From Caldilineaceae bacterium (lineage in GTDB: Bacteria; Chloroflexota; Anaerolineae; Caldilineales; Caldilineaceae): a DNA stretch of 64,000 bases. How positions within the stretch are numbered: the stretch's first letter is position 1; the number at the start of each line of letters is the position of its first letter. The notes beneath the pieces were generated by a model. It was not told the origin of the DNA. It saw only the letters and a program-made list of their open reading frames with translations, and did not search any database. The translations under genes were made by a program, and so were the position numbers. Location of the stretch: the NCBI GenBank assembly GCA_019637645.1, contig JAHBVH010000005.1, forward strand, positions 1 to 64,000. Reading direction: 5' to 3'. Shown piece after piece: positions 34,310 through 42,958 of the stretch.

Positions 34310-35146
34310 ATGAACCTAGTGACACCACTGAATACTGTTGAACTTTTCCCCGAACTGAGCCAACAATTATTGAGTATTCTCACGCCTTTGCCGCGCGCTG
34401 CTTGGGCCAAAGAGACGGCTTGTGCTGGCTGGTCTGTCCACGATGTCACCGCCCATCTGTTAGGCGGCAATCTATCGCGCCTTTCCTTTGGCCGTGATCG
34501 CCTTGTGTTTGCTAATCGGAGCCCCTTCCCAGCGGACTATCGGGAACAAGTGGCCTATATTGACCAGCGTAATGCGGAGTGGGTGAATGCCGCGCGCCAG
34601 ATCAGTCCACCGTTGTTGCTCGAATTTTTGGCGAGCACCGATGTACAACTCTATCACTATTTCCAAAGCCTGCCGCTGGATGATAATGGGATTGGTGTCA
34701 CTTGGGCTGGCGAACAGCAGTCACCTAACTGGTTTGACATTGCGCGTGAGTACACCGAAAAATGGCTACATCAGCAACACATCCGTGAAGCCGTAGGGCA
34801 ACCGCTGCTCACCCAACGTCAGTGGCTTTTTCCCGTTTTAGATACCTTTATGCGCGCCTTGCCCCATGCCTACCGCGCGGTGACCGCGCCGAGTGGGACA
34901 ACGATTGGCTTTCATATCACCGGCGCGGCTGGTGGCACGTGGGTGCTGCTCCGCCAGGCCGAGCAGTGGCACCTGGGCTATGGCACCACGTCCGCCGCCG
35001 CGGCGATGGTCCAGCTCGATCAAGACTTGGCGTGGCGTTTATTCACCAAAGGGATCGCGCCAGCGGTGGCGCGCGAGCAACTCCAAGTGGAGGGCGATGC
35101 GACCCTGGGCTGGCCGATTTTAACGATGGTATCGATCATGGCATAG
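34310..35146 (+). CDS. DinB/MDMPI-like (maleylpyruvate isomerase N-terminal) protein
   Basis: About 278 aa. It has the N-terminal four-helix metal-binding fold of the mycothiol-dependent maleylpyruvate isomerase superfamily: WAKETACAGWSVHDVTAHLL with a conserved His, then EKWLHQQHIREAV with the second and third His. The C-terminal part (TTIGFHITGAAGGTWVL) resembles the SCP2-like or MDMPI C-terminal domain. The start is uncertain: ATG 34310 is preferred because the upstream ATG 34277 touches the MITE-like repeat. The role may be a thiol-dependent detoxification step; this is inference. Confidence 0.7.
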   Translation: MNLVTPLNTVELFPELSQQLLSILTPLPRAAWAKETACAGWSVHDVTAHLLGGNLSRLSFGRDRLVFANRSPFPADYREQVAYIDQRNAEWVNAARQISPPLLLEFLASTDVQLYHYFQSLPLDDNGIGVTWAGEQQSPNWFDIAREYTEKWLHQQHIREAVGQPLLTQRQWLFPVLDTFMRALPHAYRAVTAPSGTTIGFHITGAAGGTWVLLRQAEQWHLGYGTTSAAAAMVQLDQDLAWRLFTKGIAPAVAREQLQVEGDATLGWPILTMVSIMA

Positions 35147-35201
35147 CGCGCCGATGTAGCCGTGGTTGATGAAGATTACCCATTACATTCGGTAAACCAA
35201 C

Positions 35202-35310
35202 GCTGATTGAAATCAGCATCTGCTCGGTCAAGTTGCGCTCAAGCGCACTTCGGTTGTAGCCCGCTTGAGCGGGGCTTCCGCTACCAGCCACAGGGCTTCA
35301 GCCTGTGGCT
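35202..35310. repeat. Cluster of REP-like hairpins
   Basis: Successive small palindromes: GCTGATT/AATCAGC (35202-35217), a GCGCTCAAGCGC region (about 35236-35247), a CCCGCTTGAGCGGGG region (about 35260-35274) and AGCCACAGG/CCTGTGGCT (35287-35310). The last is a common repetitive extragenic palindrome type. It lies between the DinB-like and DUF5946 genes. Confidence 0.65.
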
Positions 35311-35333
35311 TCTGGGCCAGAGGATGAACGTAG

Positions 35334-35777
35334 ATGGATAGTACAACAACGTTGGAAACACACTGCCCAGAGTGCGGCGCACCCTTGGTCGATCGGCTGA
35401 CCTGTTGGGAACAACTGGGTGCGCTGATCGCCTGGGAGTGGCAAGATCCAGAACTATTGGCCGAACATTTTTTGACCGTCGCTTCGTATAACCTCCAACA
35501 TCCGGCTCAATTTACGGATGAGGCCATTGCCGGTCTACGCACCGTCTTTTGTGAGCGGTTGGATCAAAATCTCTCCATCGCCGCTGTGCGGCAGCGGGTG
35601 GGCGCACTGGCGGCGGGCAAGAAGCGCGTCTTGAAGGCTGAAGCTGAACGACAACCAGTCTTGCGCTCCTGGTCGATGACCATTGCCGATGTCTACCTGC
35701 CTGATCAACCCGTGGGTGCGGCTGCCCGGGTTCGTGCTTGGGCCGCGGCCATCCGGCAAGAACTGGGTGCAAAATAG
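35334..35777 (+). CDS. DUF5946 family protein
   Basis: 147 aa. It starts with a zinc-ribbon-like CPECGA motif followed by CWEQLGALIAWEWQDPELLA and EHFLTVASYNLQHPAQFTDE, the recognisable core of the DUF5946 family, which is frequent in Chloroflexota. A helical C-terminus follows. Function unknown; a single Cys pair plus nearby Cys and His could bind a metal. AGAGGATG lies upstream of the ATG. Confidence 0.75.
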   Translation: MDSTTTLETHCPECGAPLVDRLTCWEQLGALIAWEWQDPELLAEHFLTVASYNLQHPAQFTDEAIAGLRTVFCERLDQNLSIAAVRQRVGALAAGKKRVLKAEAERQPVLRSWSMTIADVYLPDQPVGAAARVRAWAAAIRQELGAK

Positions 35778-35997
35778 CTGATTGCTCGAGCGTCCTACCC
35801 CCTCATTGGGCTGATCCCCACCTTGCGATAATTCTTCTGCCCCACTTGCGCATTGTTCCTATCGATTAGCTTAATGGCATAATAGCGAAGGTCCATTGTC
35901 CCATTGGCGTATCGGGCGGATCAGTAAATGCGGGAATCCCCTGTGCATCATGACAGGTGTGAATTGTTGAGTAGAAAGATGAAATGGATTTCTGAGT

Positions 35998-36801
35998 ATG
36001 ATTGAAGCAATTATTTTGGGGCTTGTGGAAGGTCTAACCGAATTTATTCCTGTTTCCTCGACCGGACATCTGATCCTTGTCCAGAATTGGCTCAACTTTA
36101 CTGGTGAGAAAGAGAATGCCTTCCTCATCTTTATTCAGTTGGGTGCGATCTTAGCCGTGCTTTGGCTCTACCGGGTTAAATTGTTTCGCGTCGCCGTCAC
36201 TTGGCCCCATGATGAACCGGCGCGGCGCTTAATTATCAATCTGATTTTGGGGACATTGCCTGCTGTGCTCATTGGCTTGCCCACCGAAGAATGGATTGAG
36301 GCCAATCTCTTTAGGCCCTTTCCCGTGGCCTTGGCGCTTCTTGTGGGTGGTATTGCCATTTTGCTGATTGAAACCATGCGCAAGCGTGTTACGGTCGCGA
36401 CCGTTGATGATATCTCGATCAAAAAAGCGTTGGGGGTAGGCTTGATTCAGGTCCTAGCTATTCTTTTCCCTGGCGTTTCCCGTTCCGGCGCGACCATTAT
36501 GGGGGGGCTTGTCTTAGGGCTCTCGCGGACCGCGGCCACTGAGTTTTCGTTTTTCCTTGCCATCCCAGCGATGATCGGCGCTTCGATCATTAAATTGGCT
36601 GGCGTCAGCGATCTGATTACGACAGCCGATCTGCCCATCTTTGCCGTCGGTTTTCTTGTGGCATTCCTATCGGCATTAGTGGTGATCCGGGGCTTGTTGC
36701 GTTTTGTTACCCAACGCTCCTTTGTGCCCTTTGCTTGGTATCGCATTCTCTTTGGTTTGATTCTCATTGCCATGTATTGGAATAGCAACGTTGGCTTCTA
36801 A
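35998..36801 (+). CDS. uppP: Undecaprenyl-diphosphatase
   Basis: 267 aa integral membrane enzyme (UppP/BacA) that dephosphorylates undecaprenyl diphosphate to recycle the lipid carrier for cell-wall synthesis; it gives bacitracin resistance when overproduced. The signature is at the N-terminus, ILGLVEGLTEFIPVSSTGHL (E-x-x-E-F-x-P-V-S-S-T-G-H), with the second motif FPGVSRSGATIMGGL. Eight or so hydrophobic segments follow. No strong Shine-Dalgarno is seen before ATG 35998. It is monocistronic. Confidence 0.95.
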   Translation: MIEAIILGLVEGLTEFIPVSSTGHLILVQNWLNFTGEKENAFLIFIQLGAILAVLWLYRVKLFRVAVTWPHDEPARRLIINLILGTLPAVLIGLPTEEWIEANLFRPFPVALALLVGGIAILLIETMRKRVTVATVDDISIKKALGVGLIQVLAILFPGVSRSGATIMGGLVLGLSRTAATEFSFFLAIPAMIGASIIKLAGVSDLITTADLPIFAVGFLVAFLSALVVIRGLLRFVTQRSFVPFAWYRILFGLILIAMYWNSNVGF

Positions 36802-36910
36802 TAGATAAAACCCATCAAAGTCGCACAAATAGATGGGTATGTCTCTGGGTGCGCATGGGCGACTTTTCTATGGTTTGTGGATAAGAAGCGACTGCCGGTA
36901 AAATCGATTA

Positions 36911-36939
36911 TTGACAATTGGCTAGTGTCGTTTGATAAT
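36911..36939 (+). promoter_or_regulatory. Promoter upstream of the TSUP gene
   Basis: TTGACA (36911-36916), 17 bp, GATAAT (36934-36939). The RNA would start near 36946, only a few bases before the terminator at 36954. Confidence 0.7.
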
Positions 36940-36953
36940 GCTTAGCAAAGCCC

Positions 36954-36993
36954 GACGCTGCATGTTGACTCAACAACATGCAGCGTCCTTTTT
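36954..36993 (+). terminator. Perfect terminator in the TSUP leader
   Basis: GACGCTGCATGTTG (36954-36967) and CAACATGCAGCGTC (36974-36987) form a perfect 14-bp stem followed by CTTTTT. It is placed between a consensus promoter and the TSUP gene, so it either attenuates that gene or ends a ~45-nt RNA. Confidence 0.85.
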
Positions 36994-37035
36994 CATCAGT
37001 TACCCTGCTACCTTCAAAGAGAAAGCGCAATCATT

Positions 37036-37803
37036 GTGACACTTGATATGATGGATCTGATTTTCATTGCCTTGGCCGCGGTAGCCGCTGGTGCGATCAA
37101 TGCCCTGGCGGGCGGCGGCACATTGATCACCTTTCCTGTGCTCGTGGCCGTGGGCATTCCAGCAGTGGCGGCGAATATAACGAATACGGTCGCCCTCTGC
37201 CCTGGCTATTTGGGCGCGACTTTTGCCCAGATGAAAGATCTGCGCGGGCAAGAAAACCGCCTCCGCTTGTTGTTGTGGGTCAGTGTTTTGGGGGGCATTG
37301 TGGGCGGTGTTTTGCTGCTCAACACCGGCGAACGACTTTTCCGAAATTTGGTGCCCTATTTGATTTTGTTGGCAGCTGGCCTGCTGGCCGTCCAAGGGCC
37401 GGTCCGAGCCTGGATTGTCAAACGGTCGGCAAGCACAGGGGCAGATAACCATTCCGAAGCCTGGGCCATGTTACCGGTTGGGCTGGCGGCCATCTATGGC
37501 GGCTATTTTGGGGCAGGGCTGAGTGTCATCGTGTTGGCCGTGTTGGGATTGGTGTTGGAAGATTCCTTAACGCGGCTCAATGCCTTGAAACAGGCGATTT
37601 CGTTCAGTGTGAATATTGCTGCTGCTATCTTTTTTCTCTTCTCCGGCCAAGTCGTTTGGCTGGCCGCGGGAGTCATGGCTGTCGGTGCTTTAGTTGGGGG
37701 CGTTTTGGGCGGGCGGCTCGCGGGCCGAATTCAACCCTCGGTCCTCCGGTGGCTGGTGGTGACCATTGGTGTCGTAGTCGCCATTATTTATCTCGTCCGC
37801 TAA
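37036..37803 (+). CDS. TauE/SafE (TSUP) family membrane transporter
   Basis: About 255 aa, with 7-8 hydrophobic helices in two similar halves: [20 protein letters not shown] with the GGG motif of the first half, and [20 protein letters not shown] with the GGYFGAG motif of the second. Family members export sulfite, sulfoacetate or other organosulfur anions. The frame opens at GTG 37036; ATG 37048 or 37051 are alternatives, and no clear Shine-Dalgarno decides. A terminator lies in its leader. Confidence 0.85.
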   Translation: MTLDMMDLIFIALAAVAAGAINALAGGGTLITFPVLVAVGIPAVAANITNTVALCPGYLGATFAQMKDLRGQENRLRLLLWVSVLGGIVGGVLLLNTGERLFRNLVPYLILLAAGLLAVQGPVRAWIVKRSASTGADNHSEAWAMLPVGLAAIYGGYFGAGLSVIVLAVLGLVLEDSLTRLNALKQAISFSVNIAAAIFFLFSGQVVWLAAGVMAVGALVGGVLGGRLAGRIQPSVLRWLVVTIGVVVAIIYLVR

Positions 37804-37883
37804 CGCAAAGCGCTGCGGCTTCGGGTATTACGTTCTGAGAAACGGTTTGATAAACGGTATGGAAAAGAGCGAGAAGCATAGTG

Positions 37884-38618
37884 ATGCATGACTATAATCA
37901 GCTCAGAAATCAGCTCGGACAGCCGATCGGTTTTGCAGTACCCGCGTGGATGCCGCCGCCGGTGCCCTCCCGGCTTCCATTAGGGGGGCGTTTCTGCCGC
38001 GTGGAACCCCTGGTGGCGGAGCAACATGCCGCGGATCTCTATGCCGCTAATCAACTTGATTCCACCGGGCAGATGTGGACTTATTTAGCCTATGGCCCTT
38101 TTGCCACGCTCGACGAATATTTGGCCTGGATGGCGCGTACCTGCCAGGGTAGTGATCCGCTTTTCTATGCCATCATTGACGTGGTGACGAACAAAGCGGT
38201 GGGCGTTGCCAGTTATCTACGCATCGATCCTGGCAACGGGGCTATCGAAGTGGGGCATTTGGCCTATTCGCCAGCCTTACAACGGACTCCTGCTGCTACC
38301 GAAGCCATGTACCTCCTGATGGAACAGGCGTTTCGTTTGGGCTATCGCCGCTATGAATGGAAGTGTGATGCCTTGAATGCCCCTTCGCGGGTAGCCGCGC
38401 AACGGTTGGGCTTCTCTTTTGAAGGGCTCTTCCGGCAGGCAGTGATCTATAAAGGGCGGAACCGCGATACGGCTTGGTACTCGATCATCGACCGCGATTG
38501 GCCTGCCTTACAAGCGGCCTTTCTGCAATGGCTTGCTCCCACGAATTTCGATGAACAGGGTCAACAGCAGGTACGCTTGACCGAACTCACGCAACCTTTG
38601 CTCAAACCGCTCTGCTGA
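37884..38618 (+). CDS. GNAT acetyltransferase (RimJ/RimL type)
   Basis: 244 aa. This is the RimJ/RimL-like subclass: RLPLGGRFCRVEPLVAEQHA, then WTYLAYGPFATLDEYLAWM, FYAIIDVVTNKAVGVASYLR, IEVGHLAYSPALQRTPAATE at the acetyl-CoA region, and YEWKCDALNAPSRVAAQRLG with the RLGF motif. Many close relatives are annotated as GNAT family N-acetyltransferases that act on small molecules or N-termini. ATG 37884 is chosen. It precedes the phosphoesterase by 33 bp. Confidence 0.85.
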   Translation: MHDYNQLRNQLGQPIGFAVPAWMPPPVPSRLPLGGRFCRVEPLVAEQHAADLYAANQLDSTGQMWTYLAYGPFATLDEYLAWMARTCQGSDPLFYAIIDVVTNKAVGVASYLRIDPGNGAIEVGHLAYSPALQRTPAATEAMYLLMEQAFRLGYRRYEWKCDALNAPSRVAAQRLGFSFEGLFRQAVIYKGRNRDTAWYSIIDRDWPALQAAFLQWLAPTNFDEQGQQQVRLTELTQPLLKPLC

Positions 38619-38651
38619 TCAAGGGGTCGGTAGAAAAGAAAAGGATCAAAG

Positions 38652-39407
38652 ATGGATCAAATTGCGCTGATCTCGGATCTTCATGGGAATCTGCCAGCGC
38701 TTGAGGTTACGCTTGCTGATATCCAACGGCGCAAGATCGATCAGATCTTCTGTTTGGGTGATTTGGTAGGCAAGGGGCCCCATTCTGATACGGTAGTGGA
38801 TATTTGCCAACAGGTCTGTACGCGGGTCGTAAAAGGCAATTGGGATGATTTCATCGTTGCCGAAACAGACAAGCCGACGATGGCTTGGCATCGGCAACGG
38901 CTGGGGCAAGCCCGGCTTAATTATCTCAAAACCTTGCCGGGAACGATTGATTTTGTGATGAGCGGCAAGCAGGTACGCCTTTTTCATGCCTCACCCACCA
39001 GTGTGTATCACCGTGTACGCATGGAAGATCCGCGTGAAAAGCATTTAGAAATGTTTGCCAACACGGACTTCACCGGCTATGACGTAGTGCCAGATGTGGT
39101 GGGCTACGGCGATATTCACGCCGCCTATCTGAAAAGCTTTCAACACCGGATTCTGTTCAACGTTGGGAGTGTGGGCAACCCCTTGGATTTAACGCTAGCG
39201 GCCTATGCCATCCTAGAAGGCCACTACGATAGCGCAAAGCCTGGGCCATTTTCCGTGCAAATGATGCGCCTCCCCTATGATATCGATCTTGCCATTCAAC
39301 AAGCTGCCGATGAAGCGATGCCCGAACTTGATTTGTATGCCAATGAATTACGGACGGCGCGCTATCGCGGCCTTTCCTCCCCACCACCCAGCGAGGTTAC
39401 CACATGA
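38652..39407 (+). CDS. Calcineurin-like metallophosphoesterase (YfcE type)
   Basis: 251 aa. The metal-binding motifs appear in order: ISDLHGNLPAL (D-x-H), CLGDLVGKGP (GD), VVKGNWDDF (GN-x-D, the usual GNHD changed to GNWDD), and late His residues in LFHASP and GYGDIHAAY (G-D-x-H). This subgroup includes phosphodiesterases and YfcE-like hydrolases; the natural substrate is not known. AAAGGA precedes the ATG. The stop overlaps the VOC gene start (ATGA). Confidence 0.9.
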   Translation: MDQIALISDLHGNLPALEVTLADIQRRKIDQIFCLGDLVGKGPHSDTVVDICQQVCTRVVKGNWDDFIVAETDKPTMAWHRQRLGQARLNYLKTLPGTIDFVMSGKQVRLFHASPTSVYHRVRMEDPREKHLEMFANTDFTGYDVVPDVVGYGDIHAAYLKSFQHRILFNVGSVGNPLDLTLAAYAILEGHYDSAKPGPFSVQMMRLPYDIDLAIQQAADEAMPELDLYANELRTARYRGLSSPPPSEVTT

Positions 39408-39793
39408 GAATAGGCCATCTTGCGCTGTGGGCCAGCGATATTGAAGCCCTGAAAATCTTCTATGAACGCTATTTCAATGCCCGCGCCAATGCCAAATATA
39501 GTAATGAGCGGAAGCACTTTCACTCCTATTTCCTGCACTTTGCTGAGGGTGCAACTCTAGAGATTATGCAACGACCTGATATTACCGCCGTGCCCAATGC
39601 CGGAAACCAAGAATTTCTCGGCTATGCCCATCTTGCCATGGCCCTTGGCTCAGTGGAAGCAGTGGACAGCCTGACGGCGCGATTGGTTGCAGATGGCTAT
39701 TCACGGCTCGATGGCCCGCGTTGGACGGGCGATGGCTACTATGAGAGTGTGATCCTCGACCCCGAGGGTAATCGGATTGAGCTGACCGTTTGA
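39404..39793 (+). CDS. VOC family (glyoxalase-like) protein
   Basis: 129 aa, one vicinal-oxygen-chelate unit pair: MRIGHLALWASDIEALKIFY with the first metal His, YAHLAMALGSVEAVDSLTAR with the second, and SVILDPEGNRIELTV with the closing Glu. Such proteins are lyases, isomerases or dioxygenases, or bind drugs. Translationally coupled to the phosphoesterase by a 4-base overlap, which suggests a joint task that cannot be named. Confidence 0.85.
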   Translation: MRIGHLALWASDIEALKIFYERYFNARANAKYSNERKHFHSYFLHFAEGATLEIMQRPDITAVPNAGNQEFLGYAHLAMALGSVEAVDSLTARLVADGYSRLDGPRWTGDGYYESVILDPEGNRIELTV

Positions 39794-39910
39794 TCTGTTT
39801 CGCTACGCTGCTCTTGGGTGTGTTGTGACGCCGATAATAGACCATAGATAAGTCCCGCAATTTTTACCGCGCGCCTTTTGGTGTATAATTTCACTGTGTC
39901 GCAAAGTCGT

Positions 39911-40004
39911 GGGACTTACGCATCCAAGGTGCTCCGCCACTAGAAAGATAGCTCATAGCTCACTCTTGTGGCATGAACTGTGGGCGTGCCTCTTGGATAA
40001 GCCC
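39911..40004. repeat. MITE-like element, degenerate copy
   Basis: GGGACTTACGCATCCAAG (39911-39928) and CTTGGATAAGCCC (39992-40004) form an imperfect terminal repeat; the length (94 bp) is close to the 96-bp copy at 34181-34276. Short GCTCAT/GCTCAC repeats lie inside. Outside it, 39794-40032 holds only the leader of the small basic ORF. Confidence 0.55.
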
Positions 40005-40032
40005 TACCATAGATCATTGAGGAGGAATCGAT

Positions 40033-40143
40033 ATGGCGAATAAAGATGAAAAAGATAAAGGCAGTCGCGAACAGAAGAAGAAACCCAAATTAACCCTCAA
40101 GGAGAAACGAAAGCAGAAGAAGGAAAAAGAGAAAACGAAGTGA
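40033..40143 (+). CDS. 36-aa lysine-rich small protein
   Basis: An ORF of 36 codons with a strong GAGGAGG eight bases before the ATG. The product begins MANKDEKDKGSREQKKKPKL and is more than 40% Lys, with alternating Lys and Glu and no hydrophobic core. It is probably disordered or one long helix, fit to bind nucleic acid or acidic surfaces. No homologue can be named; small charged proteins of this kind occur in many genomes. The Shine-Dalgarno and codon usage support it. Confidence 0.6.
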   Translation: MANKDEKDKGSREQKKKPKLTLKEKRKQKKEKEKTK

Positions 40144-40214
40144 TCTACCCTTGCCTGTTGCCAGAAACCGTCCTTTCCGCAACGGTGAAGGGTCGCTTCA
40201 CCCGTAATACCGCT

Positions 40215-40263
40215 GTGGGAATGGTAGGTAGTCGCCGTTGCGTTCGGCTGCCATCATTCCCAC
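40215..40263. repeat. Short intergenic inverted repeat
   Basis: GTGGGAATG (40215-40223) pairs with CATTCCCAC (40255-40263). No T-run follows. It is the only structure noticed in 40144-40421, which carries no other gene. Confidence 0.45.
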
Positions 40264-40421
40264 GCCGGTTCAGCTTGCATGGTCGCACTTTCCACGCTGC
40301 CCCCTCCTTTTTGCTCGGCAATCTTCATCGTTTATCCCACGGCTAAAAAACAATCCCCCTCAATTCGATTCACTAGGCGCTCGATCACGATATATCGTTA
40401 TGCACAAAAGGAGAAACCGTC

Positions 40422-42908
40422 ATGGGTCGGTCCTACTCACGCATTCTGATTTACCTCTTGGTTTGTGCTCTGTGCTACACACCCATGGCTGACCTTCAGG
40501 CCAACTCCCCTATAATTCGTGTAGCCTATGCTCAAAGTGCTACTGCCACCCCGACACCTACCCCAACACCTATCCCGACACCTAGCTCGCTGACCACCGA
40601 CCCGCTCGCTCAACTGATCACGAAGCTACCCACGCTGAAACGCTTGGTCGAACGAATCCAACGCCAATTGGATCGTAGCCAAGTGGATCTCGACGATCTT
40701 GCCCTCAGCCTGGGTGGGGATGGCGATGCCTTGGTCGAGTGGGTGCGGACGAACATTGCCTTTGAACAATACCCCGGGCTGTTACGTGGCACGCGTGGCA
40801 CCTTGATCGGTCGTGCTGGGAATGCGTTGGATACCGCTTTCCTCTTGGCCCACCTCTTGGCGGACGCCGGCTACGAAGTGCGGATTGCCCGTGGCAGCTT
40901 GTCACCAACTGTCGCGCGTACGCTGATTGACCAAATGCTTGCTCCCCGTGCCGCCGCCGCCCCAACTGGTGATGAAGCGGCCTTGATTGCATTACTGGTC
41001 GAACTCGGTGAAACATTGGGGCTCAGCGCCAGTGCCAGCCGTGCCCAAGTCGAAGCCGCACTCGCTCCCGATCTAACGGAGGATGTGGGATTTGTTGCTG
41101 CCCAAGAAGACACTGCCTTTATTTTGGATGCGCTTGACGATGCTGGCATCGTACTCGGTGATGAGGCCGCCGTGGATGACCTCGTGACCGAAGCGGAAGA
41201 TTACTTCTGGGTTCAATATCGCCTCAGTGTGGGGCAACCTTGGCAGGCGGCCCACCCAGCCTTTAAGGATCCCGCGGCGGCACCTACCCAGCTAAAGGCT
41301 AGCACAACCTTTCTGGATGAAGTACCACCAGAATTACTGCACCGGATTCGTATCCAGGTATCGATTGAGCAAAAGGTGGATGATGAACTGGCGACCGCTG
41401 TGATCATGCCTGCTTGGGAAAGTCCAGTGGCGGCCTTGGTGGGGCAACCGCTCATCTATCGTAACAATCCCGTCTCGCTGGAAAATCTGGAACAGTTGTT
41501 GGATGTTGAAAGCTTCCTGGCGAAGCCAGTGACCTTTGTGCCTAGTTTTAATAATGAACTTGTCCTCAATGGGCTGGGTTTTGATCTCAACGGTGCCACC
41601 TACGATGTCGGCCTGCTGGGGGGTGACACCTTGGCCGTGACCCAAATGGGGCAAACTATTGGCAATATCCTCGAAGAAGCCACCGGCGCACTCGACGGGG
41701 CAGAACCAGAACCCGGCGCAACGCCCGAAGCAGCCAGCGACCTGATCACCCTCACCGGCCAATGGATTGACTACACCCTGATCGCACCCGGCGGCGTGGA
41801 ACGGACCTTCCGCCGCACGATCCTGGATCGGATTGGCGCTGAGAATCGCGCGGCCGGTTTGGTGAAAATTGCTGTGGGTGAAGAACTACCAGCCGCGGCC
41901 ACCACGCTCCTGACCCAACATACCATTTTGGTGCTGCCGAGCACCTACAGCCAAGCGTATGTGGCGCAGCGCTTTCTTAGCCAATTGAAGAGCGCCATCG
42001 ATCTGGTAGACTATCTTCAAAAACAGCGCCCCTTTACCGATGCGCTAGTAGCGCCACCGCTGCCCCTTTTGATGGCCGCGAGCTCCTTTGATGACGTTCT
42101 GCTCAACACGCTCTTTGCTCGGAACCCACCCGCCGATGCCAATCTAATCTCCTATCGACCAGAGCCCTACCTGGTCGTTTTGGAGGATGGCTTGCTGCTC
42201 AACCGCACCCAACCAACCGGCTTTCTGCGGGTGGATGTGATCAACAATACGCGCCGCACCTTTACCACAACTGGGGGTGAACTCCAGGTCGATGCTACCA
42301 CCAATGTCTTAGCGGGTGCCTGGGAGACGCGCGCCGAGCAATCCCCCTTTGCCCATGTTCAGGGCCAACGTTTTAGCACCTTCACTGCTTTTCTCGCCGC
42401 CGCGGAAGCCGGTGTCCCTACCCAAGTCATCACCGCACCCGATCCGGCCTTGCTGGCTGACCTTGCCTTGCCTGCTATGGCACAACAGGCGATTGCGCGC
42501 GATCTGGAAAATGGCTATATCGTCCTCGTCCCCGAAGCGATTGCCTCTGGCGATGGCGCTGCCGGTTGGTGGCGGGTCAACCCCCGCACCGGTGAGACCC
42601 TGGGCCTAGCGGGCGATGGCCGCGGGACAGATACCGTGGAATATTCATTCCTGCTGGCTCTGAAAGAGAATCTGATCCTGGGCGCGCCGAGCACCATGGC
42701 CGGTTTTGCCATTTGTATGGCTGGCGCGTCGGGTAGTGCCGGTTGCTGTGCTGCCGACGCGGCTGCCGCCTATGGTGCCGGTGCGGTCTTGGGCGCGCTC
42801 GTGGCGGCCCGCTCAGCCTCGGCAGCCATTCTCCTCGGCGAAGCGCTCAAATTTGGGGGAATCATGGGCGGTGCTGCTGGCGCAACACCCAGTTTCTGCA
42901 ATTTGTAA
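40422..42908 (+). CDS. Exported transglutaminase-like protein
   Basis: 828 aa with a signal peptide (RILIYLLVCALCYTPMADLQ), then a TPTPTPTP linker. Residues ~70-170 resemble a transglutaminase-like cysteine-protease fold: LVEWVRTNIAFEQYPGLLRG ... GRAGNALDTAFLLAHLLADA. The position where the catalytic Cys is expected holds Ala (GNALD), so the domain may be inactive and serve binding. The long middle part is unassigned; the C-terminus is glycine/alanine-rich and hydrophobic (GAVLGALVAARSASAAILLG), with several Cys. AAAGGAG precedes the ATG. The next gene starts 50 bp downstream and is also exported, so the two probably form one surface system. Confidence 0.65.
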   Translation: MGRSYSRILIYLLVCALCYTPMADLQANSPIIRVAYAQSATATPTPTPTPIPTPSSLTTDPLAQLITKLPTLKRLVERIQRQLDRSQVDLDDLALSLGGDGDALVEWVRTNIAFEQYPGLLRGTRGTLIGRAGNALDTAFLLAHLLADAGYEVRIARGSLSPTVARTLIDQMLAPRAAAAPTGDEAALIALLVELGETLGLSASASRAQVEAALAPDLTEDVGFVAAQEDTAFILDALDDAGIVLGDEAAVDDLVTEAEDYFWVQYRLSVGQPWQAAHPAFKDPAAAPTQLKASTTFLDEVPPELLHRIRIQVSIEQKVDDELATAVIMPAWESPVAALVGQPLIYRNNPVSLENLEQLLDVESFLAKPVTFVPSFNNELVLNGLGFDLNGATYDVGLLGGDTLAVTQMGQTIGNILEEATGALDGAEPEPGATPEAASDLITLTGQWIDYTLIAPGGVERTFRRTILDRIGAENRAAGLVKIAVGEELPAAATTLLTQHTILVLPSTYSQAYVAQRFLSQLKSAIDLVDYLQKQRPFTDALVAPPLPLLMAASSFDDVLLNTLFARNPPADANLISYRPEPYLVVLEDGLLLNRTQPTGFLRVDVINNTRRTFTTTGGELQVDATTNVLAGAWETRAEQSPFAHVQGQRFSTFTAFLAAAEAGVPTQVITAPDPALLADLALPAMAQQAIARDLENGYIVLVPEAIASGDGAAGWWRVNPRTGETLGLAGDGRGTDTVEYSFLLALKENLILGAPSTMAGFAICMAGASGSAGCCAADAAAAYGAGAVLGALVAARSASAAILLGEALKFGGIMGGAAGATPSFCNL

Positions 42909-42958
42909 ATCAAATCCAACGCTTCGGCACCTTGGCCGCGGTGTTGGGTAGATGGGAT

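Noticed and set aside
42743..42958. N-terminal extension of the giant VWA protein
   Set aside because: The frame is open upstream but overlaps the end of the transglutaminase-like gene; a signal peptide starts right after ATG 42959.
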